A stretch of 64,000 bases of DNA from Hypomyces perniciosus. Its lineage: Eukaryota; Ascomycota; Sordariomycetes; Hypocreales; Hypocreaceae. The notes beneath the pieces were generated by a model, which did no database searches, was not told the DNA's origin, and saw nothing but the letters and a program-made list of their open reading frames with translations. Positions 47,691 to 58,381 of this stretch are shown here, one piece after another. Where the stretch lies: contig SPDT01000001.1 in assembly GCA_008477525.1 (NCBI GenBank), positions 3,968,001 through 4,032,000 on the forward strand, given 5' to 3'. Made by a program: the position numbers and the translations under genes. Within the stretch, counting starts at the first letter, position 1; each line of letters starts with the position of its first letter.

Positions 47691-48763
47691 TTATCCTTGG
47701 AGAACTGGTTGAACAGCAGTGAGAGGGAGTACTTCAGGCTGGCGACTCGAGAACCATCTCTTCTTATCATGACAGCAGGGAAGATCTTCATGCTCTACGA
47801 TCAACATTGTTAGTACATTGATATGGCAGGTCACAAGCAACAAGAGGGCTTACCATCTTCCGATTCGGGTTCCATAAGGCTTCTGTCGTCCGCCGCTAGG
47901 TTCTTGCCAAACTTGCCAACACCGTAAAACACACTGAACAGTTGAGCCAGAGCGATGAAGAGGGGCATGAACTGACCCGGGCTATCCAGGCTGTGCACGC
48001 CCGTGATGCCGTTCCACTTAAGCGCCAACTCCACGTAGACGATGGCACCGATGTTGACCAAGAAATCCACCGGGCCAAAGCCCATAGGGTTTTTCTCTTT
48101 TTCAGAGGTACTGTCATCCCGGCCGTAGAACCTCTGTAGCCGGTTGACTACTCTTACGGAAGTAAAGAAAATAATGGCTGTAGCGATCCATTAGCAAACG
48201 AGTGTTGGGGTTGAATGCGTAAAATGGGGGGAGAGCAGCATACCTCCGAGATAGAAGACTACCGTCACTGCACCGCCGATGAGAGCAAACACGGATCCAA
48301 CCTTGTTAAGCGTGCGGAACCAGTGCCAAATGCTGACCTTGGCGAAGAAGAAAGCCTTGTCGTCATCGCAAGTATGAGTCAGTGTGTCCATTCCATGCCA
48401 CCAGAACCAAGCGAACATGGAGATGAGACCAGCAACCTCGACGACGTAAATAAGCGCTGTTGTCTGGCCTTTCCAGTAAGGAACTCGACACACCCCCACC
48501 TGGGCGAGTAGCAATGTAAGGATGGGGAAGACTTCGACAGGTTCGATATTATCAGCGTTAATCAGCCGGATGAGGACAATGCCAGTCGAGAGGACGAAGA
48601 TGATGGTTCCCTGGCCGAGGAAATCTTCAGTGTTGAGAATCGCGCTGGCCAGTCCAGAGAGCTGGACTGTAAGCATTTGGATGTAGATCCCGACCCGAAT
48701 GCCTAGACCGTAGAGGTCGCTGTTGCCCGTAACAGGGCATGTCCGATTCATGGCATCCGACAT
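47691..48763 (-). CDS. Polytopic membrane protein of unknown function (paralog A)
   Basis: Exons 48763-48244, 48177-47854 and 47794-47691 (introns 66 and 59 nt; the second has TACTAAC) encode 315 residues with about 6-7 hydrophobic segments. The N-terminus NSDLYGLGIRVGIYIQ matches NSDLYGLGVRVGLYAQ of the + strand gene at 49581, and both continue with similar spacing of membrane segments (WFWWHGMD versus WFWFTGID; SIWHWFR versus SIHGEFR). If the last intron is retained, the frame instead ends at 47831 with KPSCCL, giving 289 residues. The family is common in Sordariomycetes, but I know no function. No signal peptide. Transcribed head-to-head with its paralog over an 817-bp shared promoter. Confidence 0.78.
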
Positions 48764-49580
48764 AGCTAGATAGCCTCAGAGGCCAAGACAAGAATTGGTA
48801 CTCGGCCTGGTTGTTCGTTCAAGTGTTTATTCTTCCCTTCTCAGTTAGGTATTAACTACGGACTCTGACAAACAGGGCCGGCGATGTAGAAATACTACAC
48901 TTTTACGTTCCAGCAAGATCCGCGAACCGCCGTCCACAGCCCCAGGCCCAGACTTCCAGGCTCAGACTTCCAGGCTCCCTCTCTCCGGCCCAAGATGGCG
49001 CAAGGCTGCCCAAGAGGCTCTCAGGCCTCCTCGATTTTCAGCCTCCATCCCCCCATCTTCATGCCTCTGGTCACATGCAGCAGCTAGGGGGCGTCTCCAG
49101 AATCCTTGTCGAGCACGCGCCTAGCCCAACTCATTGGCCAGAGGAAGCGGGACTATTCGGTGGCTGAGGCGGTTCGGGCCTGGGCCCCATGTCCCCGTCG
49201 CTGTCGATTGAAAAAAATCCTAGCGACAGATTGGCTCACGGGCGGCATTTCTTGGTGGCTTCAGTAGGGTCAGTTTTGAGGTCGCATCGTGGGCGAACGC
49301 CCAGGCTCTTTGAGGCCTAGGTTATGAATATTAGGTGAGGCTGCATTGTGCGCGCACCGCCACCAGCAGGTCTCACATATCTAGTGGGAGGACCTGCAGG
49401 TTGATAGGCGCCTGTCATATTCCAATTGATCCTTTGACAGCTCTTCCTGTCTCTTTTTGCCATAATGTGGTGAGAACGCATGTGGTTTCATCGACGTTAA
49501 TCCATGGTCACCCATACCCAAAATCAGAGCAACTCGCAAAATCTAACCCATCACCACCTCGTTAGCTAAGAGCATCTACC
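48764..49580. other. Shared divergent promoter of the membrane-protein paralogs
   Basis: 817 bp between two divergent paralogous starts. It contains a 14-bp direct repeat (CAGACTTCCAGGCT at about 48949 and 48963) within GC-rich DNA. No coding frame is supported. Confidence 0.55.
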
Positions 49581-50402
49581 ATGGCTTTGGAACTCCCGGC
49601 TACTTGCCAGGAAGATGGCAACTCAGACCTCTACGGCCTTGGCGTCCGCGTCGGTCTCTATGCCCAATGGGTGGCTACCCTTCTCTCAACGGTATTCGAG
49701 CCCAGAAACGAGAGCACCTTTCGCATCGCCAACCTCATCATCCAATCTGCAATTTTTATCGGCCTCTGCACCCAGTCTGGTCCGGAAGACAGCCTCATCG
49801 GTGCCCTCGTCACACAGTACCTCCTTTGCGGCTCACTCTCAAGCGTCACTGGCGATGGCATCAGTCACTTTTCGCACATCTCGGGCGTCTTCCGAGTCCT
49901 CTTCTACACAGCCATGGCCGCGTACGGATGCTGGTTCTGGTTCACCGGCATCGACATCATGTCCAAAGAAGGGTGTCCAGAGATAGCCTTCTTCGGCGAG
50001 ATTAGCATTCACGGCGAGTTCCGCATAGTGGGCAAGGTCGTCTCAGTGTTGGGACTGGTCCTATGCGTTGTCCTCGATGGCTTCAGCGTGTACTCCACGT
50101 GTAAGCGTTTCAGGCACGGAATTCGAGAGGGCTTCAAGACACGGGAGAAAAAACGCCCGCAAGTGGAACTTTCCCTGCTGTTCCTCTCCATGGGATTGAT
50201 TGCGGCTTCAATCATCTTGGTGGAGCATCTAATCGACATCAACCAGGTTAAGGATGTGGGGGTCGATGACATTGAGTCTGTCGGCCAATTCATCCCGCTG
50301 CTGGCTGGTGGACTGGGATGTGCGTTGACGCTGTGGAAAGTTTTGGCTCATCGCCTGTTTTTGCGAAAGAGGTGCTGGCTCCTGTTCAACCAACATCTTT
50401 GA
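49581..50402 (+). CDS. Polytopic membrane protein of unknown function (paralog B)
   Basis: Intronless, 273 residues, about seven hydrophobic segments. It shares with the minus-strand gene at 47691-48763 the N-terminal NSDLYGLG motif, a WFWFTGID segment after the fourth membrane helix, and the last helices around VGQFIPLL (PGQFMPLF in the partner). The C-terminus is basic (RLFLRKRC). The start follows ACCATGG, a good fungal context. It lacks the introns of its paralog, which suggests retro-duplication or intron loss, or long divergence. Function unknown; a plasma-membrane or endomembrane sensor or transporter is possible but not shown by motifs. Confidence 0.78.
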   Translation: MALELPATCQEDGNSDLYGLGVRVGLYAQWVATLLSTVFEPRNESTFRIANLIIQSAIFIGLCTQSGPEDSLIGALVTQYLLCGSLSSVTGDGISHFSHISGVFRVLFYTAMAAYGCWFWFTGIDIMSKEGCPEIAFFGEISIHGEFRIVGKVVSVLGLVLCVVLDGFSVYSTCKRFRHGIREGFKTREKKRPQVELSLLFLSMGLIAASIILVEHLIDINQVKDVGVDDIESVGQFIPLLAGGLGCALTLWKVLAHRLFLRKRCWLLFNQHL

Positions 50403-50830
50403 GTTTTTTTGGTGTGTTTTGTTGGGCATTTACGACGGTGGGATATGACATGTTCGCCAGGGGTATATACCACCGTGTGGGAATGGAGTTATTGGAGCGG
50501 GCAATAATGGACGCATTTATGATGGATGGTTACATGAACGAACACGTAGATTAGATAGCACGTTGTTGCATATGGAGAATATTCTGAATTTCTCAAATAC
50601 TAATCGGCAAGGATCTCGCTCCGGGCCGGCTCCCTGACTCAGTGCGATGCTCCTCCGGCCCTCCGTGTCCGGGAGTCAGTGGCCCCACAAAAACAAGTCC
50701 GGAGTCGGGGCTCCTTATCCTTATCAACCGTCTGACTCGACTCGACTTCTTCTTCTCTTCCTCTCAATCTTCCCACACCACTCCAATAGCATCGATCGCC
50801 CTTTGTCTCTAGTCAGAGACGTTCTTCACA
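50403..50830. other. HIS5 promoter region
   Basis: 428 bp between the membrane-protein gene and HIS5, with a T/C-rich run (CTTCTTCTTCTCTTCCTCTC) at about 50745-50765 just upstream of the start. A TGACTC-type Gcn4/CPC1 site is present near 50632-50637 (TGACTC) and again near 50731 (TGACTCG). Confidence 0.55.
50632..50637 (+). promoter_or_regulatory. Putative CPC1/Gcn4 sites upstream of HIS5
   Basis: TGACTC at 50635-50640 approximately and a second TGACTCGACTCG stretch about 95 bp later, both within 200 bp of the HIS5 start. TGACTC is the half-site-rich core bound by Gcn4/CPC1, which controls amino-acid genes in fungi. Context makes this plausible; not proven. Confidence 0.45.
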
Positions 50831-52108
50831 ATGTCTCCTTTCAATCTTGAGACTTGCGCGCGGCCCAATATCCTGTCTTTGCAGCCCTACCGCTGCGCCC
50901 GCGAGTAATTGCCCCTTCCCCTCCACCCCTCCAAACACACCCTATCTTGAGCAGCTCGACTCACGATTTCTTCTAGCGACTATAAAGACGACGGCACAAA
51001 CGTCCTCCTAGACGCCAACGAAAATGCATACGGGCCCTCCCTCTCCCGCGAAACCGCCACGGCCGTCTCCTCCAACCCCCAAGGCGCGATCGACCCTCTC
51101 GGCCTGCACCGCTACCCAGACCCTCACCAGCACGAGCTGAAGCAGCTCCTCTGCAACCTACGCAACACCCACGCACACACACAAAAGACGCTCACCCCGG
51201 AGAACCTCTTCGTCGGCGTCGGCAGCGATGAGGCCATCGACGCTCTCCTGCGCTGCTTCTGTGTCCCAGGTCGCGATCGCATCCTAACATGCCCGCCTAC
51301 ATACGGCATGTACTCCGTCTCCGCGCAAGTCAACGACATCGCCATCGTCAAAGTCCCTCTCCTCCCCGCTCCGGCCTTTGCTCTCGACGTCCCCGCCATA
51401 TCCACCGCTCTCTCCAACGACTCCTCCATCAAGCTCGCCTATCTCTGCTCCCCCGGAAACCCAACGGCCTCCCTCCTCTCCAAAGACGACGTCCTCCAAC
51501 TCCTCGCCCACCCAACCTGGAACGGCGTCATCGTCCTTGACGAAGCCTACATCGACTTCGCCCCAGACGACGCTTCCCTCGCCGAGCTCGTCACCGAATA
51601 CCCCAACCTCGTCGTCATGCAAACCCTCTCCAAGGCGTTTGGCATGGCAGGCATCCGCCTCGGCGCTGCCTTCGCCCCCGCACCCATCGCGCGACTACTC
51701 AATAGCCTGCGCGCACCATACAACATCTCCAGTCCCACCAGCGCTCTCGCAATCGCCGCGCTTTCAGAGCCCGGCCTAGCTGTCATGCGTGCCAACAAGG
51801 ACAAAATCATCGTCCAGCGGGACCGCCTGGTACAGGAAATACCCAAGATCCTCGGCGTGGGAAGGTTGCGTGGTGGGACAAGCAGTAATTTTATGTTATT
51901 TGAGATGCTGAATGCGAATGGCGAGCCGGATAATGAGACGGCCCAGGCGGTGTATCAGAGACTTGCGGAGAATAAGGGTGTGGTTGTGCGGTTTAGAGGT
52001 AAGGAGCATGGATGTCTAGGATGTTTGAGGATCACGGTGGGGACGGAGGAGGAAGTAACGAGATTCTTAGAGGCGTTGCGCAAGACATTGGAAGAGGTTA
52101 GAAAGTGA
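50831..52108 (+). CDS. his5: Histidinol-phosphate aminotransferase
   Basis: Exons 50831-50904 and 50977-52108 with a 72-nt intron encode 401 residues, the usual size. This class II PLP enzyme converts imidazole acetol phosphate and glutamate into histidinol phosphate in histidine synthesis. Landmarks: LLDANENAYGPS (substrate loop), HRYPDPHQHELK, FVGVGSDEAID (PLP phosphate loop), SPGNPTA, VLDEAYIDF (PLP ring Asp/Tyr), and QTLSKAFGMAGIRLG with the Schiff-base Lys. The short first exon is joined by frame and by GTAATT..TTCTAG ends. TGACTC sites upstream are consistent with cross-pathway (CPC1) control. Convergent with the GH76 gene. High confidence. Confidence 0.95.
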
Positions 52109-52348
52109 AAGAAAGTCTCTTTAGGGTGAATAATACTAGACGAAATGGCGTTGGGGGATAAAGATGAGGATATAACAGTGGATAGTTATGTTTCAAATTT
52201 ACAATATCAAATACTTTATATAAGTCTATCCAACGCCAGCGTGCCTATGCAATGCCAAATGATTAGAGGAGTATGTACGAGTACTCTACTCGACTAACAT
52301 TTATGTACCGAATGTAAATCAAGGGGAGCCTCTCTCATCGTCGACAAT
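52109..52348. other. Convergent 3' region with possible GH76 last exon beyond
   Basis: About 240 bp of AT-rich 3' DNA between HIS5 and the alternative end of the GH76 gene. Nothing else is seen. Confidence 0.6.
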
Positions 52349-52439
52349 TCAAGCCATACCCCAGGCAGCCAACACCGTGCCAAGAGCAACAACAACCCAA
52401 GGCATGGAATCGGAGCTCAGTCGCACACCAGCGGATCTC

Positions 52440-53862
52440 TTAATAGGCTGAGTGGCTCCGGGAACTTCGCGCTTCGTAGTACTGCTCGAGGGTCGCCAGC
52501 TGATCTCCCTTACCGTTTTGATATCCTCCCAGTGGCGGGGCTGCTTCGTTGATAAGGAGCCCCTGAATCGTCTCGAGTGCACACATTTCCTGGCCCAGGC
52601 CGGGCTTGTTATCGAAATTTCCGACATACCACTTCATACCACAGGCTCTTCCGGTGCTGCCTCCTGTGCAAGTCGCGGCAGCAGCTTGGGCCGAGGGGAT
52701 GAGATAGCTTGTGACCTTGGCACGCAGTGAGGGCATCATTTGAGTCGACTGCCACATGAAACGGGACAGGTAGCCTTTGAACGTGCTCATATCGGCGTTA
52801 CACTTGTCGACCGTCTCACAAGCGGCCTCGTACATGACGTTCTTTGCATTCTGGCTAGGTGGTGTGAAGAACCAGCTCGCGCCATCGAGGATCTTCTCCG
52901 CCCGCTGTGCCCATTCAGGCTTCCCAGTGTAGTTGGCCAGGACAGCAGCGCCGTACAGGTAGATTCCGGTAGTATAAGTGAATGTGAGCTGGTTGACTTT
53001 GGTGCAGTTATCCCTGATGTCGGCGCCGTCCCAGATGTGGTAAGTTTCATGGTCAATAAAGCCGACGTCCATGGACCAGTCCCAGATGCGCTCCGCCCAG
53101 TCGAGGTATTTCTTATCCCCTGTAGCCCGAGCCATTCGAGTGGCAAGCTGAAAGAATCCACCGTTGCTAACGCTGTTCTTGTAATTCATGCCGTTCGGGT
53201 TCGACTCGTAAATTTGCCAGTAGAGACCACCACCGCAGTGCTGATTGTTCCATCGTCCCGCAAGCTCGTCGAAGACGTTAGCTCCGATTTCGAGCCACGA
53301 GGGGAGGTTCTTGTTTGGCTGGGGGAAGTTTCGCTCAGCGGCGGACATGACGGCGGAGCCCCAGAAGAAGAGGTCATCATTGCCCTCCTCGAAGGCGTGC
53401 TCAGTTGGCATATAGGAGTGCTTGGTGCCGAGGTTCGTTGGGGCCAGAAGAGCTTGGATCACAACATCGTTGTAGCTCGGGTCCTTGGTGTAGTGATAAT
53501 AGTCCAGCATGGCTCCCCAGAGTGCCCCGGCTACCCACCAGTAGTATGGGTCTTGAAGGTCTCCGACGTTCTAGAAGCAACAGATTAACATCCAGGTTTC
53601 TAAAACCATATTCATGACCACAGAGTCCTTACAATGGAGTTGGGCTCTGAGAGGTTGCCCTTGTAATACGACATGGTGTCAAACGCAATGCTAGCCGCGA
53701 CATTCCGAACTGAGCCTGAGAGAGATGTAAGTAAGTTCCACGTCTACTTGACTTCAGAGGCTCCAATGGTCACTGACTAGGACTCTTGACATCAAGGTCT
53801 TTGGGTGCCGTGATAATTCCAGCCACTGCCGCAGCAGCATGAACACTCTTCACAAACTTCAT
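52440..53862 (-). CDS. GH76 cell-wall alpha-1,6-mannosidase (DFG5/DCW1 type)
   Basis: Exons 53862-53778, 53715-53633 and 53570-52440 (two 62-nt introns) encode 432 residues. The N-terminus has a signal peptide (core AAAAVAGIITA). The GH76 core includes YWWVAGALWGAMLDYYH, a GNDDLFFWG segment with the Asp-Asp pair typical of the catalytic site, NSVSNGGFF, and LTFTYTTGIYLYG. DFG5/DCW1 proteins are GPI-anchored enzymes that transfer GPI-linked wall proteins onto glucan. In this reading the chain ends in SHSAY without a GPI signal. Just beyond, in another frame, lies a typical GPI tail (SMPWVVVALGTVLAAWGMA, ending 52349). An extra 49-nt intron (52513-52465, donor GTAAGG, acceptor AAG) would join it and give 446 residues. 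I consider that or a one-base error likely. Confidence 0.88.
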
Positions 53863-55993
53863 GTTGATGTCGACTCGGAGGAGAAAGTAGCGAAGATGAC
53901 GTTGCTCCTTTTAATTTCCGGACTTTTGTATGTATGTGTCCAGCACCTGTTGTTTCGGGTTTTCTTTTCTCGTCCAGCGACACAAGATGTTCCCGCCAAT
54001 TCAATGCCAAAAATAAAAAATAAAAATTGAAGAAAATAAAATTGAAGAATGAATCGATTGGTCCTTCAGCCCGGAAGATAGAGAAGGTGAATTTGAGCCG
54101 GACGGCCGCAGCGTTGGCGACAATAGAAGGGAAGGAAGCAAAAAATAGGATGCTGGCGCTCTGAACAATAAGAGGCCCAAGAGGGGAGGGTTGTTTATTC
54201 ACACGACCGAGCAGAAAAGAAGGAGAATATACAATTCCCGCCAATAAAAAGAAAGAGAATTGATGGTGAGAATCAATAAATGCTACCAAAAAAGAGGGAT
54301 AAAGTGAAAGTGAAAGTGAAGCTGATGTAGAAGAGGAAGAAGAGAGAGGAAGAAGAGATGTGTTTGAATATATGTAGATGCAAAGGTGAATGGCCAAGAC
54401 TCCTACAGAGCAAGTCCCCTCCTCCAACAGTACTACTACTACTATGTACCACGTATCTACTACGTATCTATCCATGGCCAAACAAGGAAGTCCACAAAAA
54501 CATTCAATTCCAGATTCATACTCTCTTCGGTTACTCTCCGCATTCTGCGCATTGAAACGCGTCTCCTGAGCCAGCCAAAGGCCCCAAATGCCCGGGCCTA
54601 AAATAAAGGGTAGCATCTGCTGGATCCCGTGAAGCCCCCGGCTCGTTTCGAGTCGCCGCGCGCCAAATCACAGGGCCATTGCGGAAGAAAAAAAATGTCC
54701 CTAAAAAAGAAGTTTGTGGCTGCTGAGGCATCTCATTGGGCGCCCGATCGGGATCCTTGTTGATCAGCCGTTTGTTTCAAAGTCATTGGACACAACGTTT
54801 CGAAGCTTATGGGCGAGCCGCTCGTCAACATGAAACGCCCTGCTAGGATTATTATGATGGAGTGCAGTACCCTTCACTCACCAAACTTGTCAGATGTCAA
54901 GGGGGATTATTATTAGGATGATCTGATATGGCATGACATTGTCCACAAACGCAGCACGAAACAACATGTCTTACTTCGTAGATTCAACGGCGCTTATTAT
55001 TCTTAGTGCTTGGCCCTGACTCCAGACTCCCACAAACGTGTTATGTAAGTCAACCCTCAGTTTTGTTCACAGCCATTCAATCAGCCCCAACCTCTAACCT
55101 ATGTACATCTCATCCTCAGCTGCGAAATGCATAGAGACAAACCATCGGGACACAGTTACCGCCGTCTTCATCCATTACCAACACGGCTGCAACTCGATAC
55201 GCCTCAGTAGCCACTAGTAATGCAATGTCATTCCTGCATTGAACCAGGCGCCTAAACGCCCGCAAAGGCTAGGCAGAGATCATCACGCCGCTTCACTTCT
55301 ACTTCGTACGGGCTGAGCAATATTCGGCCCAAAATCCCCTCGCATCTCCAGCTGCCAAGTCCCAGCTGATATCCCACTTCGAAGCCACGTATAATTATCG
55401 AGGCGTTGACAGTCTAGATGGATCTCTCCGCGTATCGATCGGTATAGGAAAGCTAGTGCGCAGCTGAGCAAAACTCTTCGAGATGGTGCCTCTATTTCAC
55501 GATCCCCGAGGGTTTAGATCTACTCCAGGCCATTCACATGTGCAGCGTGATAAGGTCCGCATAATATTGATCGCAGTCTTCCCACAAGACCTGCCACTGA
55601 ACATTTTCTTGAATGCTTCAATTCTGGGAGGCTGTCACTCCACAAGAGACGCTTCTTCGTTCCCAAACCAATTAGCCAATGCTTCCAGAGATACTCCATA
55701 CAAGATGCCATGTTTCGTTATAGGCCGCCGGCAGCCAAAGCAAAAGGCCGTAACACCCAAAAATCCTCGCCTTAAACGCCGTTGTTCATATGCCTAGTCA
55801 AAACAAGACGGGGGTACAACACGCTTCCCCCCCCCCAAAAAAAAATAGAATCCATATTATGGTATGCCGCCTTCTCAATGCATCGTATCCTGCGCTTTTG
55901 TGCCACACAATGAATAAATTGGAGACCGTCACCCGCTCAGTGCTGACGTTTTAGTATCAATAGTTTTGCTCGGGTGTGTTTCTTCGATGTGGG
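53863..55993. other. Intergenic region (GH76 promoter; 3' of GPI-type protein)
   Basis: 2.1 kb with long A-rich and GAAA-rich runs at 54000-54340 (including about four GTGAAA units near 54301-54323), a C10A9 run near 55827, and no supported gene. Frames up to 274 codons across it are low-complexity shadows. Confidence 0.5.
54300..54324. repeat. GTGAAA hexanucleotide repeat
   Basis: About four tandem GTGAAA units within a purine-rich strand about 440 bp upstream of the GH76 start. Confidence 0.8.
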
Positions 55994-56810
55994 TTATGAC
56001 ATTAGGTATGCGGCGACAGCGCTCGATATTAATCCTGCCATTGTCCATTTCTTCGAGATGTGCACGATCGAGTGTGCTGCAGACGTCGGCGAAGGCGGAT
56101 AAAGCATCCCGGAAACATCCCCAGGCGCCAACATGGCGGTCGCAGTAACGTCGAGTGAATCGTCTGTCCCCGTGGGCTTCTCGGTCAGGGTCAAGGTGCC
56201 CCAATTCACCTGAGACCCGGTAAATGTGGAGGTCCAAGAAATCTCCGTTGGTCCTGTGTGCGGTCCGTTTGTGTAACCGGATTTGTAGCTTGAGTAACCC
56301 GAGCAGATCGCTGCCGTCCGACCGCCCAAATCGCATTCGACGTTGGCGATGCTGCAGACACGCGCGAGGTTAGCAAGCGCATAGCCTCAGCCTCAAGCAA
56401 ACATTGGCCCAACTCACTATGTGGAGGTATAAGTCCCGTGGAACTCGACTACATCCGGGCCCTCGACGATGATGAAGGGGAATTCCAGCGACAGATCACA
56501 CGCCGGAGGAGTCTGCGTCGGACAGAAGATGGTGTATGTGGTCCTGCTTGCGGAATCCTAATCATCCCGTCAGAGTCAGAGTCAGTCTCGGCCTGAGTGG
56601 GATCGGAGCAGAAGAACACACGGTCGCAATAACGCTGCCCCGTACCAAGCTCCATGAGCGCTCGTCGTAGTATGGCAAATATATCGGCGCCGTCGTCACA
56701 GTAGGCGTTGGTGTTGCCCTGGCGTGAATGTCTGCCGCTACGCTCGAAGAGTAGAGGGCCAACAGCGCTAACAAGGGCTGCGGCAATAGCCTAAGGTAAA
56801 AGACGGCCAT
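55994..56810 (-). CDS. Small secreted, probably GPI-anchored protein (paralog 1)
   Basis: Exons 56810-56620, 56543-56418 and 56351-55994 (introns 76 and 66 nt) encode 224 residues. The start gives a signal peptide with a strong hydrophobic core (PLLALLALYSSSVAA). The central part, IYLPYYDERSW then TTYTIFCPTQTPPACD then FIIVEGPDVVEF, follows the same order as the + strand gene at 58382 (LLVPYVDKQ, ATYALGCPPGNSQQEC, TLIQGPSTLAF), and NVECDLGG..AAICSGY matches NCKLNPKDDIASCTMAE. The C-terminus ends in a short hydrophobic helix (MAGLISSAVAAYLM) as in GPI proteins. Four conserved Cys probably form disulphides. The first intron donor (GTGTTC) is weak but the resulting frame fits the paralog. Function unknown; a wall protein is likely. 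Confidence 0.72.
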
Positions 56811-58381
56811 TCTCCATGTACTCGGAGCGTCGCGAGAACACGAAAGATATCAAGTCGCACAATACATCAGTTGAAGCCCGAGCAAGGCGCGATCACCTTG
56901 ATTGATGCCGATCAGGAAATGCCGCAGAGCAGTACGAGCAGTAAATGAGTGAGACAATCATGGCGGGCACGCTCAAGGTCAAATATGAAGATCGTGGTCA
57001 CGATGCCAAAGTGCCAAGTCTACAGCTTGGAACTCACTCTCCTGCCCAGCATTGGCACGCGGCCAATTAGGCTTAGCATGGACGCCGCTCTGGGCAAGGG
57101 TCTCTCAGCAGTTCTTGGCGCGGTCTCTCCTCGGAGAGTCACACAGAGAGAGAGTGTCACCGATAAGGATCAAAGAAAAGGGCGATAATACTACGGATCG
57201 TTGACCTGTCAAGAAATTTAGACTAGGGCTACGTAACAACAAGGTATTTTTGCATGGGTTTTACAGCTTTATAGAACTCTATTCTACTTTATTTCTACCT
57301 ATTTTTCGTCTACAACCGCCATAGCCATTTACTCGTATTTCTTTTTTTTTCCGCACAAGTCTGCCAAGGCTTTAAAATTCTAGATCAACAACGCGCGGGT
57401 TTTACGCCAGACCATTGGTTGCCAAGACTTGCCAAGACATAGGCAGGCAAGGGGATTTGCGAGTGATTCAGAAGGACGGGTGTATGCTTGTATCGAGTAG
57501 AGAAGCTTTTCAAAATGATGCCATTCTACGAAGTAATAGTACTAGTAATACTAATACTGCTACTCCGTACCTTATGGGAGGTAATACTCCGTAGGTCGAC
57601 TATCTTTAATAGTACTCCACTTATTAACGGCATAGTATTCCGTACGAAGTAGCACTACTACGAGTACTACTCGTCGTACATTAGACCACGTTGTTTAAAA
57701 GGGCGGGTGTCTCCACAAACGCCTGCTGCTTGACTGAGTCATAGGAAGGGTTGGCCGATAGGTACCTCTATCAAATGTGGGAATCAGGCCATGGGTTATA
57801 AAACATTCAGGGCGTCGGTAAGCATGGGATACACTGTCACCCCAAACCCCCGTTCAGACTCATAAGAATCTGAACTCCGTGTATCTTTTGTACGAAGTAT
57901 CTGCTCCGTAAATGGCGTCCAATCTGTGGCCGCGAAAGACTCACCACTTGCCAGATCGATAAACAGGTGGTTCGCCTCAGTGACAACCTCTCGCAACCTC
58001 TGCTCATGAAGCCCAGGCGCCACACTCACTCACCCCAGACTCGGTCGGTATCCGGCAAAATATCTTGGCTCTGTCATCCGCAAAACCATCTGGTCAACCG
58101 ATCCACTTAAACTTCGAGATAGGTAGGTATGTACTCCGTATATAGAGTCACACAGTCCAAGTCTAGTACGTTTCTAGTAATGCCCGAACGGTGTGGCGTT
58201 TCTATGTTGGAGCCTTGGCCAGAGAAGTAGAGATAAAAAGGCGTGCCGAGACCCTTCCAAGAGTTAGATCTCGTTTCTCGCCTCATCCAACTGTTACGTC
58301 TGTCGTTCACGATACTAATTCACGCTCTTTAATAATACAACAACCACCACGCCCGTTTAATCTAATTCAATCACGATCATT
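56811..58381. other. Divergent promoter region of the GPI-type paralogs
   Basis: 1.57 kb between two divergent paralogs. The part 57530-57680 is packed with TACTCCGTAC, ACGAAGTA and AGTACTACTCG words. Short frames near 57796-58029 are not convincing. Confidence 0.55.

Noticed and set aside
53792..54616. 274-codon minus-strand frame upstream of the GH76 gene
   Set aside because: Overlaps the GH76 first exon in another frame and is made of Ser/Leu/Phe low complexity from purine-rich DNA.
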